This document shows positions 49,567 to 59,588 of a stretch of DNA of 64,000 nucleotides, piece after piece. How positions within the stretch are numbered: position 1 is the first letter of the stretch; the number at the start of each line of letters is the position of its first letter. Position numbers and translations under genes: made by a program. The notes under the pieces are model-generated. The model was not told the DNA's origin and did no database searches. It saw only the letters and a program-made list of their open reading frames with translations. Source of the DNA: Agromyces mariniharenae (GTDB taxonomy: Bacteria; Actinomycetota; Actinomycetes; Actinomycetales; Microbacteriaceae); the NCBI RefSeq assembly GCF_008122505.1, contig NZ_VSSB01000002.1, positions 930,001-994,000 on the forward strand. Reading direction: 5' to 3'.

Positions 49567-50823
49567 TCACTCGGGAAGGGCGACCGGCGCGACATCGGTG
49601 ACCGGATCGGTCACCGGCTTCCCACGATACAGGCTCTCGAACGTCGACAGCGTGCGCTGGATGTCGTGCGCGGCGATGAGTCGGATCGACTCCTCCTTCA
49701 TCGCGCGGTACTCGTCGGGTGACGCCTCGAGCACCGCGCGGAGCTTCGCCGCGAGGTCCTGATGGCTGCCTGGCTCGAAGAGGTAGCCGTTCTCGCCGTC
49801 GTGCACGAGGTGCGGCAGCGCCATCGCGTTCGCGGCGACGACCGGCAGCGCCGAGGCCATGGCCTCCATGGTCACGATCGACTGCAGCTCCGCGATCGAC
49901 GGCATCGCGAGCACCGAGGCGCGGTGGTAGGCCTCGCGCAGCTCGTCGTCGGTCACGTAGCCCGTGAAGGTCACGCGCTCGGCGATGCCGAGCTCGGACG
50001 CGAGGTGCTGCAGGTTGCGCAGCTGGTCGCCGCCGCCCACGATCTCGACCTTGGCGTCGAGCTCGGCCGGCAGCAGCGTGAGCGCGCGAAGCAGCACGTC
50101 GATGTGCTTCTCGCCGGTGACCCGGCCCACGAAGAGGATGCGGTTCTCGGTGCGCGGCTCCCAGTCGGGCGAGTACTTGTGCGCGTCGATGCCGCACGAG
50201 ATGGCGTGCACGTTCTCGAGGCCGGTGTGCTTCTCGAGGAACTGCGCCGCCTTTCGGGTCGGCGTGGTGACGGCCTCGGCGCGGCCGAACGTGCGGCCCG
50301 CGGCCTTCCAGGCCAGCCCGACCGCGAAGTCCTGCACCGACTTCGGCAGCAGCGTGAACTCGAGCATGTTCTCGGGCATGAAGTGGTTGGTGCCGATGAT
50401 CCGGATGCCGCGCTTCTGCGCTTCGACCGAGAGGCCGCGGCCCACGACGATGTGCGACTGGAAGTGCACGACGTCGGGCTTGACGGCGTCGATGACGCGC
50501 GCGCTGTTCTGCTTGATGCGCCAGGGCAGCGCGAATCGCAGCCAGTCGTGCGGATACCAGCGCCAGCTGCGCAGGCGGTGCGCGGTGACCTCCTGGCCCT
50601 CGTGCACCTCCTTCCACGTGCCGTGCTTGCGGCTGGCGGCGGGCGCCATGACGTGCACGTCGTGGCCGCGCTCGACGAGCCCGGCCGCGAGCCGCTCGGC
50701 GAAGCGGGCGGCACCGTTCACGTCGGGGGCGAACGTGTCGGCGCCGATCAGGATCGTGAGCGGGCGTTCCGTCTCTGCGCCGTCGGTGCCGGCGGGGGTA
50801 GTCGCACCGGGTGTGTCAGACAC
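49567..50823 (-). CDS. GT4-family glycosyltransferase
   Basis: A 418-residue cytoplasmic or membrane-peripheral glycosyltransferase of the GT-B fold. N-terminal Rossmann start ILIGADTFAPDVNGAARFAERLA with VHVMAPA, and the C-terminal nucleotide-sugar domain ILFVGRVTGEKHIDVLLRAL, EIVGGGDQL and PSIAELQSIVTMEAMASALP (the E-x7-E motif). It resembles actinobacterial mannosyl/glucosyl transferases for glycolipids or lipoglycans; the sugar is unknown. The GTG at 50823 has GAGGAA nine bases upstream and discards an implausible 34-residue extension. Its end lies ten bases from tRNA-Met. Confidence 0.9.
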   Translation of the reverse strand: MSDTPGATTPAGTDGAETERPLTILIGADTFAPDVNGAARFAERLAAGLVERGHDVHVMAPAASRKHGTWKEVHEGQEVTAHRLRSWRWYPHDWLRFALPWRIKQNSARVIDAVKPDVVHFQSHIVVGRGLSVEAQKRGIRIIGTNHFMPENMLEFTLLPKSVQDFAVGLAWKAAGRTFGRAEAVTTPTRKAAQFLEKHTGLENVHAISCGIDAHKYSPDWEPRTENRILFVGRVTGEKHIDVLLRALTLLPAELDAKVEIVGGGDQLRNLQHLASELGIAERVTFTGYVTDDELREAYHRASVLAMPSIAELQSIVTMEAMASALPVVAANAMALPHLVHDGENGYLFEPGSHQDLAAKLRAVLEASPDEYRAMKEESIRLIAAHDIQRTLSTFESLYRGKPVTDPVTDVAPVALPE

Positions 50824-50990
50824 GTGGTGTTGTTCCTCACAGTTCGTCGGATGGAGGCGATCGGCCTCTGGGATCACGGCGCAGGGGTCAGGCGCGGGGT
50901 TTGGATCCGACCATAGTCTACGCATCGCCGCCTGCGCGTTGCCCGGGTCGCATGTCGTGAGGTGCGCTCAGGTGCGCGCCCGCGCGGCGT

Positions 50991-51908
50991 TCAGAGGCGC
51001 GTCTGCGGGTGATTCCGCGCGAGCATGAACACGCCCCACACGGCGATCGCGCCCGCCACGACGAACACGAGGTTCGCCCACAGCGGCGCCTGCGACGCCT
51101 CGCCGAGCACGACGATGCCGATGACCACCGCGACGAGCGGGTCGACGACGGTGAGGCCCGCGATGACGAGGTCGGGCGGCCCGGTCGCGTAGGCGTTCTG
51201 CACGAAGTACGCCCCGAGCGCCATGGCGAGCAGGAGGCCGATGACGCACGTGAACGTGAGCCACTCGAACTCCTGCTGCTGCAGGCGGCCGATCACGACC
51301 TTCGCGAGCGTGACGACGAAGCCGTAGAGCACGCCCGCCATGACCACGTAGAAGACCGCGCGGATGCGGCGACGGAACAGGGCGAACGTGACGCCGGCGA
51401 CGGCGAGGACCACGGCCAGGATGATCAGGATCGTGATCAGCTGCCGGTCGGTGACCGGCTTGTCGACGGCCGTGAACGCCGCGACGCCGACGAACAGGAA
51501 CACGCCGCCGACGCACATCACGATCGCGATGATCGACTTGCGGTTCAGCTTCACGTGATTGACGCGTGAGTTGATGACCGACGTGATCACGAGCGCGATC
51601 GCGCCGAGCGGCTGCACCACGATGATGGGCGCGAAGTAGAGGCTGCCGAGCTGGAAGACGATGGCGAGGCCGAGCATGAGCGTGCCGATCACCCACGAGG
51701 GCCGGGCCAGCAGCAGGGCGAGCTGCTTGCCGTTGAGTCCCTTGCCGAGGGTGTCGACCGTGCGCGCCTCGACCTTGACGACGCCGCGGTGCTGGAACTG
51801 CGCGCCGAGCGAGAGGAACACCGCTCCGATCAGCGCGAGCGGGATGCCGATGAACGAAGTCGGGTCGAGCGCGATCTGCTCGGAGAGGTCGCTCAGGTCC
51901 GGATCCAC
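50991..51908 (-). CDS. DMT-superfamily membrane transporter
   Basis: A 305-residue integral membrane protein with about nine to ten membrane segments (first SFIGIPLALIGAVFLSLGAQ, last NLVFVVAGAIAVWGVFML). The IIVVQPLGAIALVITSVINS and ADPLVAVVIGIVVLGE-like (VVDPLVAVVIGIVVLGEASQ) halves are the repeated EamA/DMT signatures. Transport substrate is unknown; DMT relatives include metabolite exporters and Mg-type NIPA proteins. GTG at 51908 has TAGGGT seven bases upstream (leaderless). Divergent from def. Confidence 0.85.
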   Translation of the reverse strand: MDPDLSDLSEQIALDPTSFIGIPLALIGAVFLSLGAQFQHRGVVKVEARTVDTLGKGLNGKQLALLLARPSWVIGTLMLGLAIVFQLGSLYFAPIIVVQPLGAIALVITSVINSRVNHVKLNRKSIIAIVMCVGGVFLFVGVAAFTAVDKPVTDRQLITILIILAVVLAVAGVTFALFRRRIRAVFYVVMAGVLYGFVVTLAKVVIGRLQQQEFEWLTFTCVIGLLLAMALGAYFVQNAYATGPPDLVIAGLTVVDPLVAVVIGIVVLGEASQAPLWANLVFVVAGAIAVWGVFMLARNHPQTRL

Positions 51909-51915
51909 GGTGACG

Positions 51916-51921
51916 ACCCTA
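51916..51921 (-). promoter_or_regulatory. -10 element, leaderless promoter of the DMT transporter
   Basis: TAGGGT on the minus strand seven bases before the GTG at 51908. Confidence 0.5.
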
Positions 51922-51937
51922 CCCGTTGCGCCGCGGA

Positions 51938-51943
51938 TATCCT
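51938..51943 (+). promoter_or_regulatory. -10 element, leaderless promoter of def
   Basis: TATCCT ends six bases before the def ATG at 51950; no ribosome site is present. Confidence 0.5.
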
Positions 51944-51949
51944 TGGCGA

Positions 51950-52516
51950 ATGGCCGTGCTCCCCATACGCATCACCGGCGATCCGGTGCTGCACTCCCCC
52001 GCCCTTCCGGTCGAGACGATCGACGACGAGCTGCGCGCGCTCGTCCGCGACATGTTCGAGACCATGGATGCCGCGCCGGGCGTCGGGCTCGCAGGACCGC
52101 AGGTCGGGGTGCCGCTGCGGTTGTTCACGTACGGGTGGGTCGACGAGGCGGGCACGAAGTGGCGCGGGGTGGCGATCAACCCCGAGCTGTGGATCTCACC
52201 GCCGCCCGCCGGCGAGCCCGACCTCGACGAGGAGTCCGAGGGCTGCCTGTCGTTCCCGGGCGAGCGGTTCGGCCTGCGTCGCGCCGAGCGGGCGATCCTG
52301 CGGGCGACCGACCTCGAGGGGCAGCCGTTCGAGATCGACGCCGAGGGCTGGCTCGCGCGCATCTTCCAGCACGAGTACGACCACCTCGACGGCACGCTGT
52401 ACGTCGACCGCCTCGGCGAGAAGGACCAGCGCATCGTCGCGAAGATCTCCCGCAAGCTCGGCTGGGGCAGGCCGGGCGTCTCGTGGCTGCCGGGCGTCGA
52501 CCACCTCGAGGACTGA
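51950..52516 (+). CDS. def: Peptide deformylase
   Basis: A 188-residue Fe/Zn hydrolase that removes the formyl group from the first methionine of new proteins. All three motifs are present: GVGLAGPQVGV, EGCLSFPG (metal Cys) and HEYDHLDG (metal His pair with catalytic Glu). The ATG at 51950 (AVLPIRITGDPVLHS) fits the family and has TATCCT six bases upstream. Works upstream of the methionine aminopeptidase at 7924. Confidence 0.97.
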   Translation: MAVLPIRITGDPVLHSPALPVETIDDELRALVRDMFETMDAAPGVGLAGPQVGVPLRLFTYGWVDEAGTKWRGVAINPELWISPPPAGEPDLDEESEGCLSFPGERFGLRRAERAILRATDLEGQPFEIDAEGWLARIFQHEYDHLDGTLYVDRLGEKDQRIVAKISRKLGWGRPGVSWLPGVDHLED

Positions 52517-52557
52517 GCGGGGGGCGCACTCCCGCCAGGCCGAAACGGCCGAACGCC

Positions 52558-52863
52558 TCAGACGAATGCGCGGATGCCCGCGGCGACGAGCGCCGCGACG
52601 ATCACCACGACGAGGAACGGCACTCGCAGGGCGAACAGCGCGGCCGCGACGATGACGGCCGGCACGCGCGCGTCGAACACGATCGCCTGCCCCGCACCGA
52701 GCGTCTGCACGGCGATGAGCGCCGCGAGCAGCGCCACGGTGAGCAGGTCGGCGATGCGGGCCGGGCGCTCCCGCTCGAGGAGGCCCGCGGGCACGAAATA
52801 GCCACCGAGCTTCAGGGCGAGCGTCGCCGCGGACGCGATGAGGATCACGTGCCACGTGGTCAC
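52558..52863 (-). CDS. azlD: AzlD, small subunit of branched-chain amino acid exporter
   Basis: A 101-residue membrane protein with three to four segments (VILIASAATLALKLGGYFVP, LLTVALLAALIAVQTLGAG, VIVAAALFALRVPFLVVVIV). The size and its position make it AzlD. GTG start overlaps the azlC stop by four bases (GTGA), so the two are translationally coupled. A longer open frame upstream is antisense or out-of-frame shadow of azlC. Confidence 0.9.
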   Translation of the reverse strand: MTTWHVILIASAATLALKLGGYFVPAGLLERERPARIADLLTVALLAALIAVQTLGAGQAIVFDARVPAVIVAAALFALRVPFLVVVIVAALVAAGIRAFV

Positions 52864-53564
52864 GACGCGCTCCGCCGCGAGAACAGGTCGAACCAGCCGA
52901 CCGCGACCGCGACGAGGGCCGCAACCAACACAGGCAGGCCGGGCATGAGCACGGGCGTCGCCAGGGTCGCCACGAGCGCCGCGGCGACCGCGACGGCGCC
53001 CGCCTGGAAGCGCTTCAGCCGCGGCCAGAGGAGCCCGAGGAACGCGGCGGCGGCCGCGGCATCCAGCCCCCACGCCCGGGTGTCGCCCAGCGCATCGCCG
53101 ATGAGGGCGCCCGCGAGCGTCGTGAGGTTCCAGCCGACGAAGATGACGACCCCGGTGAGCCAGAAGCCCCGGCGGGCCGCTCGATCATCCGACTGGGCGA
53201 GCGCCACCGCGGTCGACTCGTCGATCGTGATCCACGCCGCCCCGATCCGCTGCGCGAGCCCGCCGCGGTCGACGAGCGGCTTCATGCGCATGCCGTAGAC
53301 GACGTTGCGGATGCCGAGGAGCGCCGCCGTGGCGATCGCCGAGCCGCCGGCCGCCACGCCGCCCGACGCGAGCACGCCCACGAGCGCGAACTGCGACCCT
53401 CCCGTGAACATCACGAGGCTGAGGAAGCAGGTCTGCCACACGTCGAGGCCCGCGGCGACCGACAGCGCTCCGAACGAGATGCCGTAGGCGGCCGTCGCGA
53501 GGCCGACGCCGACGCTGTCGCGCACGACGGTGGTGCGCCGGGTCGACGTCTCGCGCTCGTCCAC
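52860..53564 (-). CDS. azlC: AzlC, large subunit of branched-chain amino acid exporter
   Basis: A 234-residue membrane protein with about eight segments. The AzlC signature is clear: FGALSVAAGLDVWQTCFLSL, MFTGGSQFALVGVLASGG and NVVYGMRMKPLV with AAWITIDESTAVAL. With AzlD it exports branched-chain amino acids or analogues. Encoded just downstream of tRNA-Asn with a terminator in between. Confidence 0.93.
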   Translation of the reverse strand: MDERETSTRRTTVVRDSVGVGLATAAYGISFGALSVAAGLDVWQTCFLSLVMFTGGSQFALVGVLASGGVAAGGSAIATAALLGIRNVVYGMRMKPLVDRGGLAQRIGAAWITIDESTAVALAQSDDRAARRGFWLTGVVIFVGWNLTTLAGALIGDALGDTRAWGLDAAAAAAFLGLLWPRLKRFQAGAVAVAAALVATLATPVLMPGLPVLVAALVAVAVGWFDLFSRRSAS

Positions 53565-53584
53565 GCACCCCTCCCGAATCGACG

Positions 53585-53615
53585 AAGGGCCGCCCGGTGC
53601 ACCCGGACGGCCCTT
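53585..53615 (-). terminator. Terminator of tRNA-Asn
   Basis: An imperfect 13-position stem (8 bp, one mismatch, 4 bp) begins four bases after the tRNA 3' end, ending in AGGGCC/GGCCCTT on the minus strand; it separates tRNA-Asn from azlC. Confidence 0.6.
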
Positions 53616-53619
53616 GCTG

Positions 53620-53692
53620 CTCCCCCACTTGGACTCGAACCAAGAACCTATCGGTTAACAGCCGATTGCTCTGCCAATTGAGCTATGGAGGA
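53620..53692 (-). tRNA. tRNA-Asn (GTT anticodon)
   Basis: Cloverleaf on the minus strand: acceptor TCCTCCA with TGGGGGA, D arm TAGCTCAATTGGCAGAGCA, anticodon stem-loop TCGGCTGTTAACCGA giving GTT, T arm CTTGGTTCGAGTCCAAG. CCA not encoded. Confidence 0.97.
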
Positions 53693-53771
53693 TCGCGTGT
53701 TTCAGCAGAGTCACTCTAGCAAAGGGAGGCGCGGACTCCCAATCCGAGCGCCCCTCGCGTCCGGTGCCGCA

Positions 53772-54782
53772 TCAGTACCCCGCGTGGAGGTCGATCCGGC
53801 CCTCGAGCGGCGCCCCGTCGAGGAATGCGCGCACGTTTCGCGCCACCCGCTCGGCGAAGAGCGGAACGACCATCTCCTCCGTGTCCGCGACGTGCGGCGT
53901 GATGAGGCAGTTCGGCGCCGACCAGAGCGGATGCCCCGCCGGGAGCGGCTCGGGATCCGTCACGTCGAGGCCCGCACCGCCGAGCCGTCCGGACGCGAGC
54001 GCCGTGACGAGCGCGTCGGTGTCGACCACGGCGCCGCGCGCGACGTTGACGAGCACGGCACCACGCGGCATCCGCTCGAGGGCTTCAGCGCCGATCAGGC
54101 CGCGCGAGGCGTCGGTGAGGGCCGCGGCGACGAACACGACCTCGGCCTGTGCGAGCGCCTCGCCGAGGCCCGCCTCGGTCATGGTGCGGGTCGCTCCGGC
54201 GACGGGCTCGTCGCGGCGGCGCACGACGGTCGTGCGCACGCCGAACGGGGCGAGCAGCCGCAGCAGCTCCGACGCGATCCCGCCGGCACCCACGATGACG
54301 ACCTCGGCGCCGAACAGCGTGCGGCCCCGCTCGTCGACCTCCCAGCGCTGCGCCCGCACGCGGTGCGGGACCTCGCGGAGCACGGCGAGGGCGAGCATGA
54401 GCGCGTGCTCCGCGACGGGCTGCGCGTACGCGCCCTTCGCGCTCGTCCAGGCGCGGCCGTCATCGCGGTGGCGCCGCAGCACGTCGGCGAACGCGTCGAC
54501 CCCCGCCCACGGCAGCTGCACCCAGGCGATGCCGGGGTGCGCCGCGAGCACGGCGTCGAGGTCGCCGGCACCGGATGCCGCGGTCCACACGAGCCCGCGC
54601 GTGGCGTCGTCGGGCGGCGCGACCGTGCCGCCGGAACCGCGCACCGCCGTCTCGACCACGTCGTCCGCGGGCAGCACCGCGATCGGACCCGGCTCGGGCG
54701 CGAGGACGGCGTTCGCCGAGGATGGCGGCTCGGATCCCGCGACGGCTCGATGCCGCGGACGCGCCGCCGCGGCATCCGTCAT
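53772..54782 (-). CDS. D-isomer 2-hydroxyacid dehydrogenase
   Basis: A 336-residue NAD(P)-dependent dehydrogenase. Nucleotide-binding VVIVGAGGIASELLRLL (about 150-167), catalytic Arg in VNVARGAVVDTDAL, Glu in GLDVTDPEPLP and His in LITPHVADTEE. The first 35 residues are a low-complexity Ala/Pro extension. It begins inside the stop of the preceding ABC gene (ATGA overlap) and so closes the peptide-transporter operon; reducing a 2-oxo acid derived from the imported compound is possible but speculative. Confidence 0.9.
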   Translation of the reverse strand: MTDAAAARPRHRAVAGSEPPSSANAVLAPEPGPIAVLPADDVVETAVRGSGGTVAPPDDATRGLVWTAASGAGDLDAVLAAHPGIAWVQLPWAGVDAFADVLRRHRDDGRAWTSAKGAYAQPVAEHALMLALAVLREVPHRVRAQRWEVDERGRTLFGAEVVIVGAGGIASELLRLLAPFGVRTTVVRRRDEPVAGATRTMTEAGLGEALAQAEVVFVAAALTDASRGLIGAEALERMPRGAVLVNVARGAVVDTDALVTALASGRLGGAGLDVTDPEPLPAGHPLWSAPNCLITPHVADTEEMVVPLFAERVARNVRAFLDGAPLEGRIDLHAGY

Positions 54783-55644
54783 ACCGCGGGACCCTCGTCG
54801 AGCTCGTCGATCACTGCGTGCCCGCCATCGAGCGCACCCGCGAGGGCCATGACGTACGGATGGCCCGGGTCGTGGAACACCTCGTCGATCGTGCCGATCG
54901 CCGCGAGCTCGCCGCGATCGAGCACCGCGATGCGGTCGGCCGTGCGCCGCAGCACCGGGAGGTCGTGGCTGATGATGAGCGCCGAGAACGTGCCGTGCTC
55001 GCGGTCGCGCAACTCGCTGATGAGCTGGGCCACCGCGTCGCGCACGGTCAGGTCGATGCCCGCGGTGGGCTCGTCGGCGACGAGCAGCGCCGGCCCGAGC
55101 ACGAGCGCGCGGGCGAGGGCGACGCGCTGGCGCTGCCCGCCGCTCAGCTCGTAGGGGAACTTGTCGAGCATGCTGAGCGGGAGCCGCACCGCGTCGATCA
55201 TCGTCGCGACCCGGGTCGCGAGCGCGCGCCGGTTGTAGCGCCGGTCGCGCTCGAGGATGGGCTCGCCCACGATCTCCGCCACCGTGCGGTCGGGCGGGAG
55301 CGTCGCTGCGGCATCCTGCGGCAGGTAGCCGACGTGGAACCGGAACTCGTGGAGTTTGCGCTTCGGCAGCGTGCGCAGGCGATGGCCGAGCACGTTCGCC
55401 TCGCCGCCGGTGATCACCGGCCGCACGTCGCCGCCGCGCACCTGCTCGAGCGCGGCGCCCGAGAGCACCTTCGCGAGCGTCGACTTGCCGCTGCCGGCGC
55501 TGCCGAGCAGGCCGAGCACCTCCCCCGGCTCCACCGTCAGCGTGAGCCCGTGCAGGGCCACATGCGCGGGGCTCGCCCCGTGGGCCGGGTACTCGAGCGT
55601 GAGGTCGCTCAGCACGATCGGGAAGCCGTGTGCCGCTCCGCGCA

Positions 55645-55645
<1 letters not shown>
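54779..55645 (-). CDS. ABC transporter ATP-binding protein (third ATPase of the operon)
   Basis: A 288-residue peptide/nickel-type ABC ATPase: Walker A GLLGSAGSGKSTLAKVL, Q-loop VGYLPQDAAATLPP, signature LSGGQRQRVALARAL, Walker B LLVADEPTAGID and switch ISHDLPVL. All catalytic residues are present. Its start overlaps the stop of the fused two-ATPase gene by one base (TGATG) and its end overlaps the dehydrogenase start. The importer already has two ATPases in the fused protein, so this third one is surplus; see findings. Confidence 0.9.
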
Positions 55646-57329
<1,684 letters not shown>

Positions 57330-57333
<4 letters not shown>

Positions 57334-58406
57334 TGCTTGACCTCGATTCCGTGCTCGTCGAATGTCTCCCCGTCCTCGAGGCCGGTCAGCCCGCCGGGGC
57401 CCGCGGTCAGCGCGCCGCCGGGGACCACCGACGTCTCGGCGACCTGTCCGGCCGCCTGCGCCACCCGTCGGCGGCTGCGCAGGCGGGGGTCGGCCAGGTC
57501 GTTGAGGCTCTCGCCCACGAGCATGATGCCGAGCACGGCCAGCACGATGGCGAGGCCGGGGAACGTCGCCGTCCACCAGATGCCGCTCGTGACATCCGAC
57601 TGCGCCTTGTTGAGGTCGTAGCCCCAGTCGGCCGCGGCCGTCGGTTCGATGCCGAACCCGATGAAGCCGAGCGCCGCGAGGGTCAAGATCGCCTCGGCGG
57701 AGTTCAGCGTGATGATGAGCGGCAGCGTGCGCGTGGCGTTGCGGAACACGTGCTTGAAGACGATGCGCGAGTTGGATGCCCCGAGCACCTTCGCCGATTC
57801 GACGAACGGCTCCGCCTTGATGCGCACCGTCTCGGCGCGGATGACGCGGAAGTACTGCGGGATGAAGACCACGACGATCGAGCCGCCGGCCGCGAGCACG
57901 CCGCCCCACAGGCTCGACTGCCCGCCGGAGATCACGATCGACAGCACGATGGCGAGCAGCAGCGACGGGAACGCGTAGATCGCGTCGAAGACCACGACCA
58001 TCGTCTTGTCGAGCCAGCCACCGAAGTACCCGGCGTAGAGGCCCAGCGCGACGCCGAGGAACAGCGAGAGCACGACCGCGATGACGACCACGAGCAGGGC
58101 GGTCTGCGCGCCGAAGATGACGCGCGACAGCACGTCGTAGCCGCCGACGGTGGTGCCGAACCAGTGCTCGGCCGACGGCGGCTGCTGCGTGCCGAACGAT
58201 CCCTGTGCGTCGGCGCGCTGCGCGAAGCCGTACGGCGCGAGCAGCGGCGCGAAGATCGCGAGGATGATGAAGACTGCCATCATGACGAGGCCGGCGACGA
58301 GCATGCCGCGCTGGAGGCCCACGCTCTGGCGCAGCTGATGGACGACCGGGAGCCGGTCTCGAAGCCGCCGCTTCGGCGCGGCCGGCGTGACGGATGCCGC
58401 GGTCAT
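57330..58406 (-). CDS. Peptide-type ABC permease, DppC-like
   Basis: A 358-residue inner-membrane protein with about six segments. The N-terminal OppC-type segment (GMLVAGLVMMAVFIILAIFA) is followed by the EAA loop VESAKVLGASNSRIVFKHVF and a C-terminal segment. A cytoplasmic tail of about 55 residues after the last segment is longer than usual. It starts one base after the DppB-type stop and couples to the ATPase by an ATGA overlap. Confidence 0.94.
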
Positions 58407-58407
58407 C

Positions 58408-59502
58408 TCAGTACCTCACCCTCGGGTCGATGAACGCCGCGATGATGTCGACGATGAAGTTCGTCAGGGCCACGATGACCGCGAGCATCACGACGATGCC
58501 CTGGACGGCGACGTAGTCCCGGTTCTCGATGAACTCGACGAGGATGAAGCCGAGGCCCTTCCACTCGAAGGTCGTCTCGGTGAGCACGGCGCCCGCGAGG
58601 AGCAGCGCGATCTGGAGGCCGATCACGGTGATGATCGGGATGAGCGCCGGCCGGTAGGCGTGCTTGCGGAGCAGCCGGAGCTCGCCGACACCACGCGAAC
58701 GTGCGGCGTCGACGTAGTCGGTCGAGAGGGTGCCGATGACGTTCGTGCGCACGAGGCGCAGGAAGATGCCCGCCGTGTAGAGCCCGAGCGCGATCGACGG
58801 GAGCACGGCGTGCGAGAGCACGTCGCCGAGCACCTCGGGGTTGCCGGTCATGAGTGCGTCGATCGTGTAGAACCCGGTCTTGTTCGGCAGGGCCTGCATC
58901 TGCAGTTCGGCGCCGACGCTGGCGCGGCCCGCGACGGGGAACCAGTGCAACCAGACCGAGAAGATGAGTTTCAGGATGAGGCCGGCGAAGAAGATCGGCA
59001 CCGCGTACCAGTAGATCGCGAAGACGCGGAAGACCGCGTCCTGCGGCTTGTCGCGGTAGTACGCCGTGAGGAGGCCGAGCGGGATGCCGACGACGAACGC
59101 GACGATGAGCGAGTAGAACGCGAGCTCGAAGGTCGCCGGACCGTAGGTCGCGAGCACCTCGAGGACGGGACGGTTCGTGGTGATCGTCTCGCCGAAGTTG
59201 CCCGTGAGGAGCTGGCCGAGGTACTCGAAGTACTGGATGAAGATCGGCCGGTCGTATCCGGCGGCAGCGCGCAGCTCTGCGAGCGCCTCCGGCCCGAGGC
59301 GGCCGCCCTGGGATGCGGTGATCGGGTCGCCCGTGGTGCGCATCAGGAAGAAGACCAGGGTGACCAGGATGAAGATGGTCGGGAAGATCAGCAGGAAGCG
59401 GACGAGCAGGTATCGCCCGAACCCGCCTCCTTGCGATTTCGGCTTCGGCCGTGCGGCGGCGGGGAGACCCTCCGTCGAGGCCGTGGTGTCAAGAGTGCTC
59501 AT
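58408..59502 (-). CDS. Peptide-type ABC permease, DppB-like
   Basis: A 364-residue permease with six segments: first RYLLVRFLLIFPTIFILVTL, GDPITASQGG (the DppB loop), EAA motif DYVDAARSRGVGELRLLRKH and TTFEWKGLGFILVEFIENRDY. It has a 27-residue polar N-terminus. It follows the binding-protein gene after 86 bases that contain a strong hairpin. Confidence 0.94.
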   Translation of the reverse strand: MSTLDTTASTEGLPAAARPKPKSQGGGFGRYLLVRFLLIFPTIFILVTLVFFLMRTTGDPITASQGGRLGPEALAELRAAAGYDRPIFIQYFEYLGQLLTGNFGETITTNRPVLEVLATYGPATFELAFYSLIVAFVVGIPLGLLTAYYRDKPQDAVFRVFAIYWYAVPIFFAGLILKLIFSVWLHWFPVAGRASVGAELQMQALPNKTGFYTIDALMTGNPEVLGDVLSHAVLPSIALGLYTAGIFLRLVRTNVIGTLSTDYVDAARSRGVGELRLLRKHAYRPALIPIITVIGLQIALLLAGAVLTETTFEWKGLGFILVEFIENRDYVAVQGIVVMLAVIVALTNFIVDIIAAFIDPRVRY

Positions 59503-59525
59503 GGATTCCTCGGGGGTGCAGGGGA

Positions 59526-59559
59526 ACGGGGGCGACCCGCGGTAGCAGGTCGCCCCCGT
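59526..59559 (-). terminator. Intra-operon hairpin after the binding-protein gene
   Basis: A 12-bp perfect stem (59526-59537 with 59548-59559) with a 10-base loop, 30 bases after the binding-protein stop. Such structures give more binding protein than permease by partial termination or mRNA protection. Confidence 0.65.
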
Positions 59560-59588
59560 CGTCGAGCTTCAACGACTCTAGTCCGTCA

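Noticed and set aside
53565..53619. Riboswitch or T-box before azlC
   Set aside because: The only structure is the hairpin belonging to tRNA-Asn termination; the gap is too short for a riboswitch.
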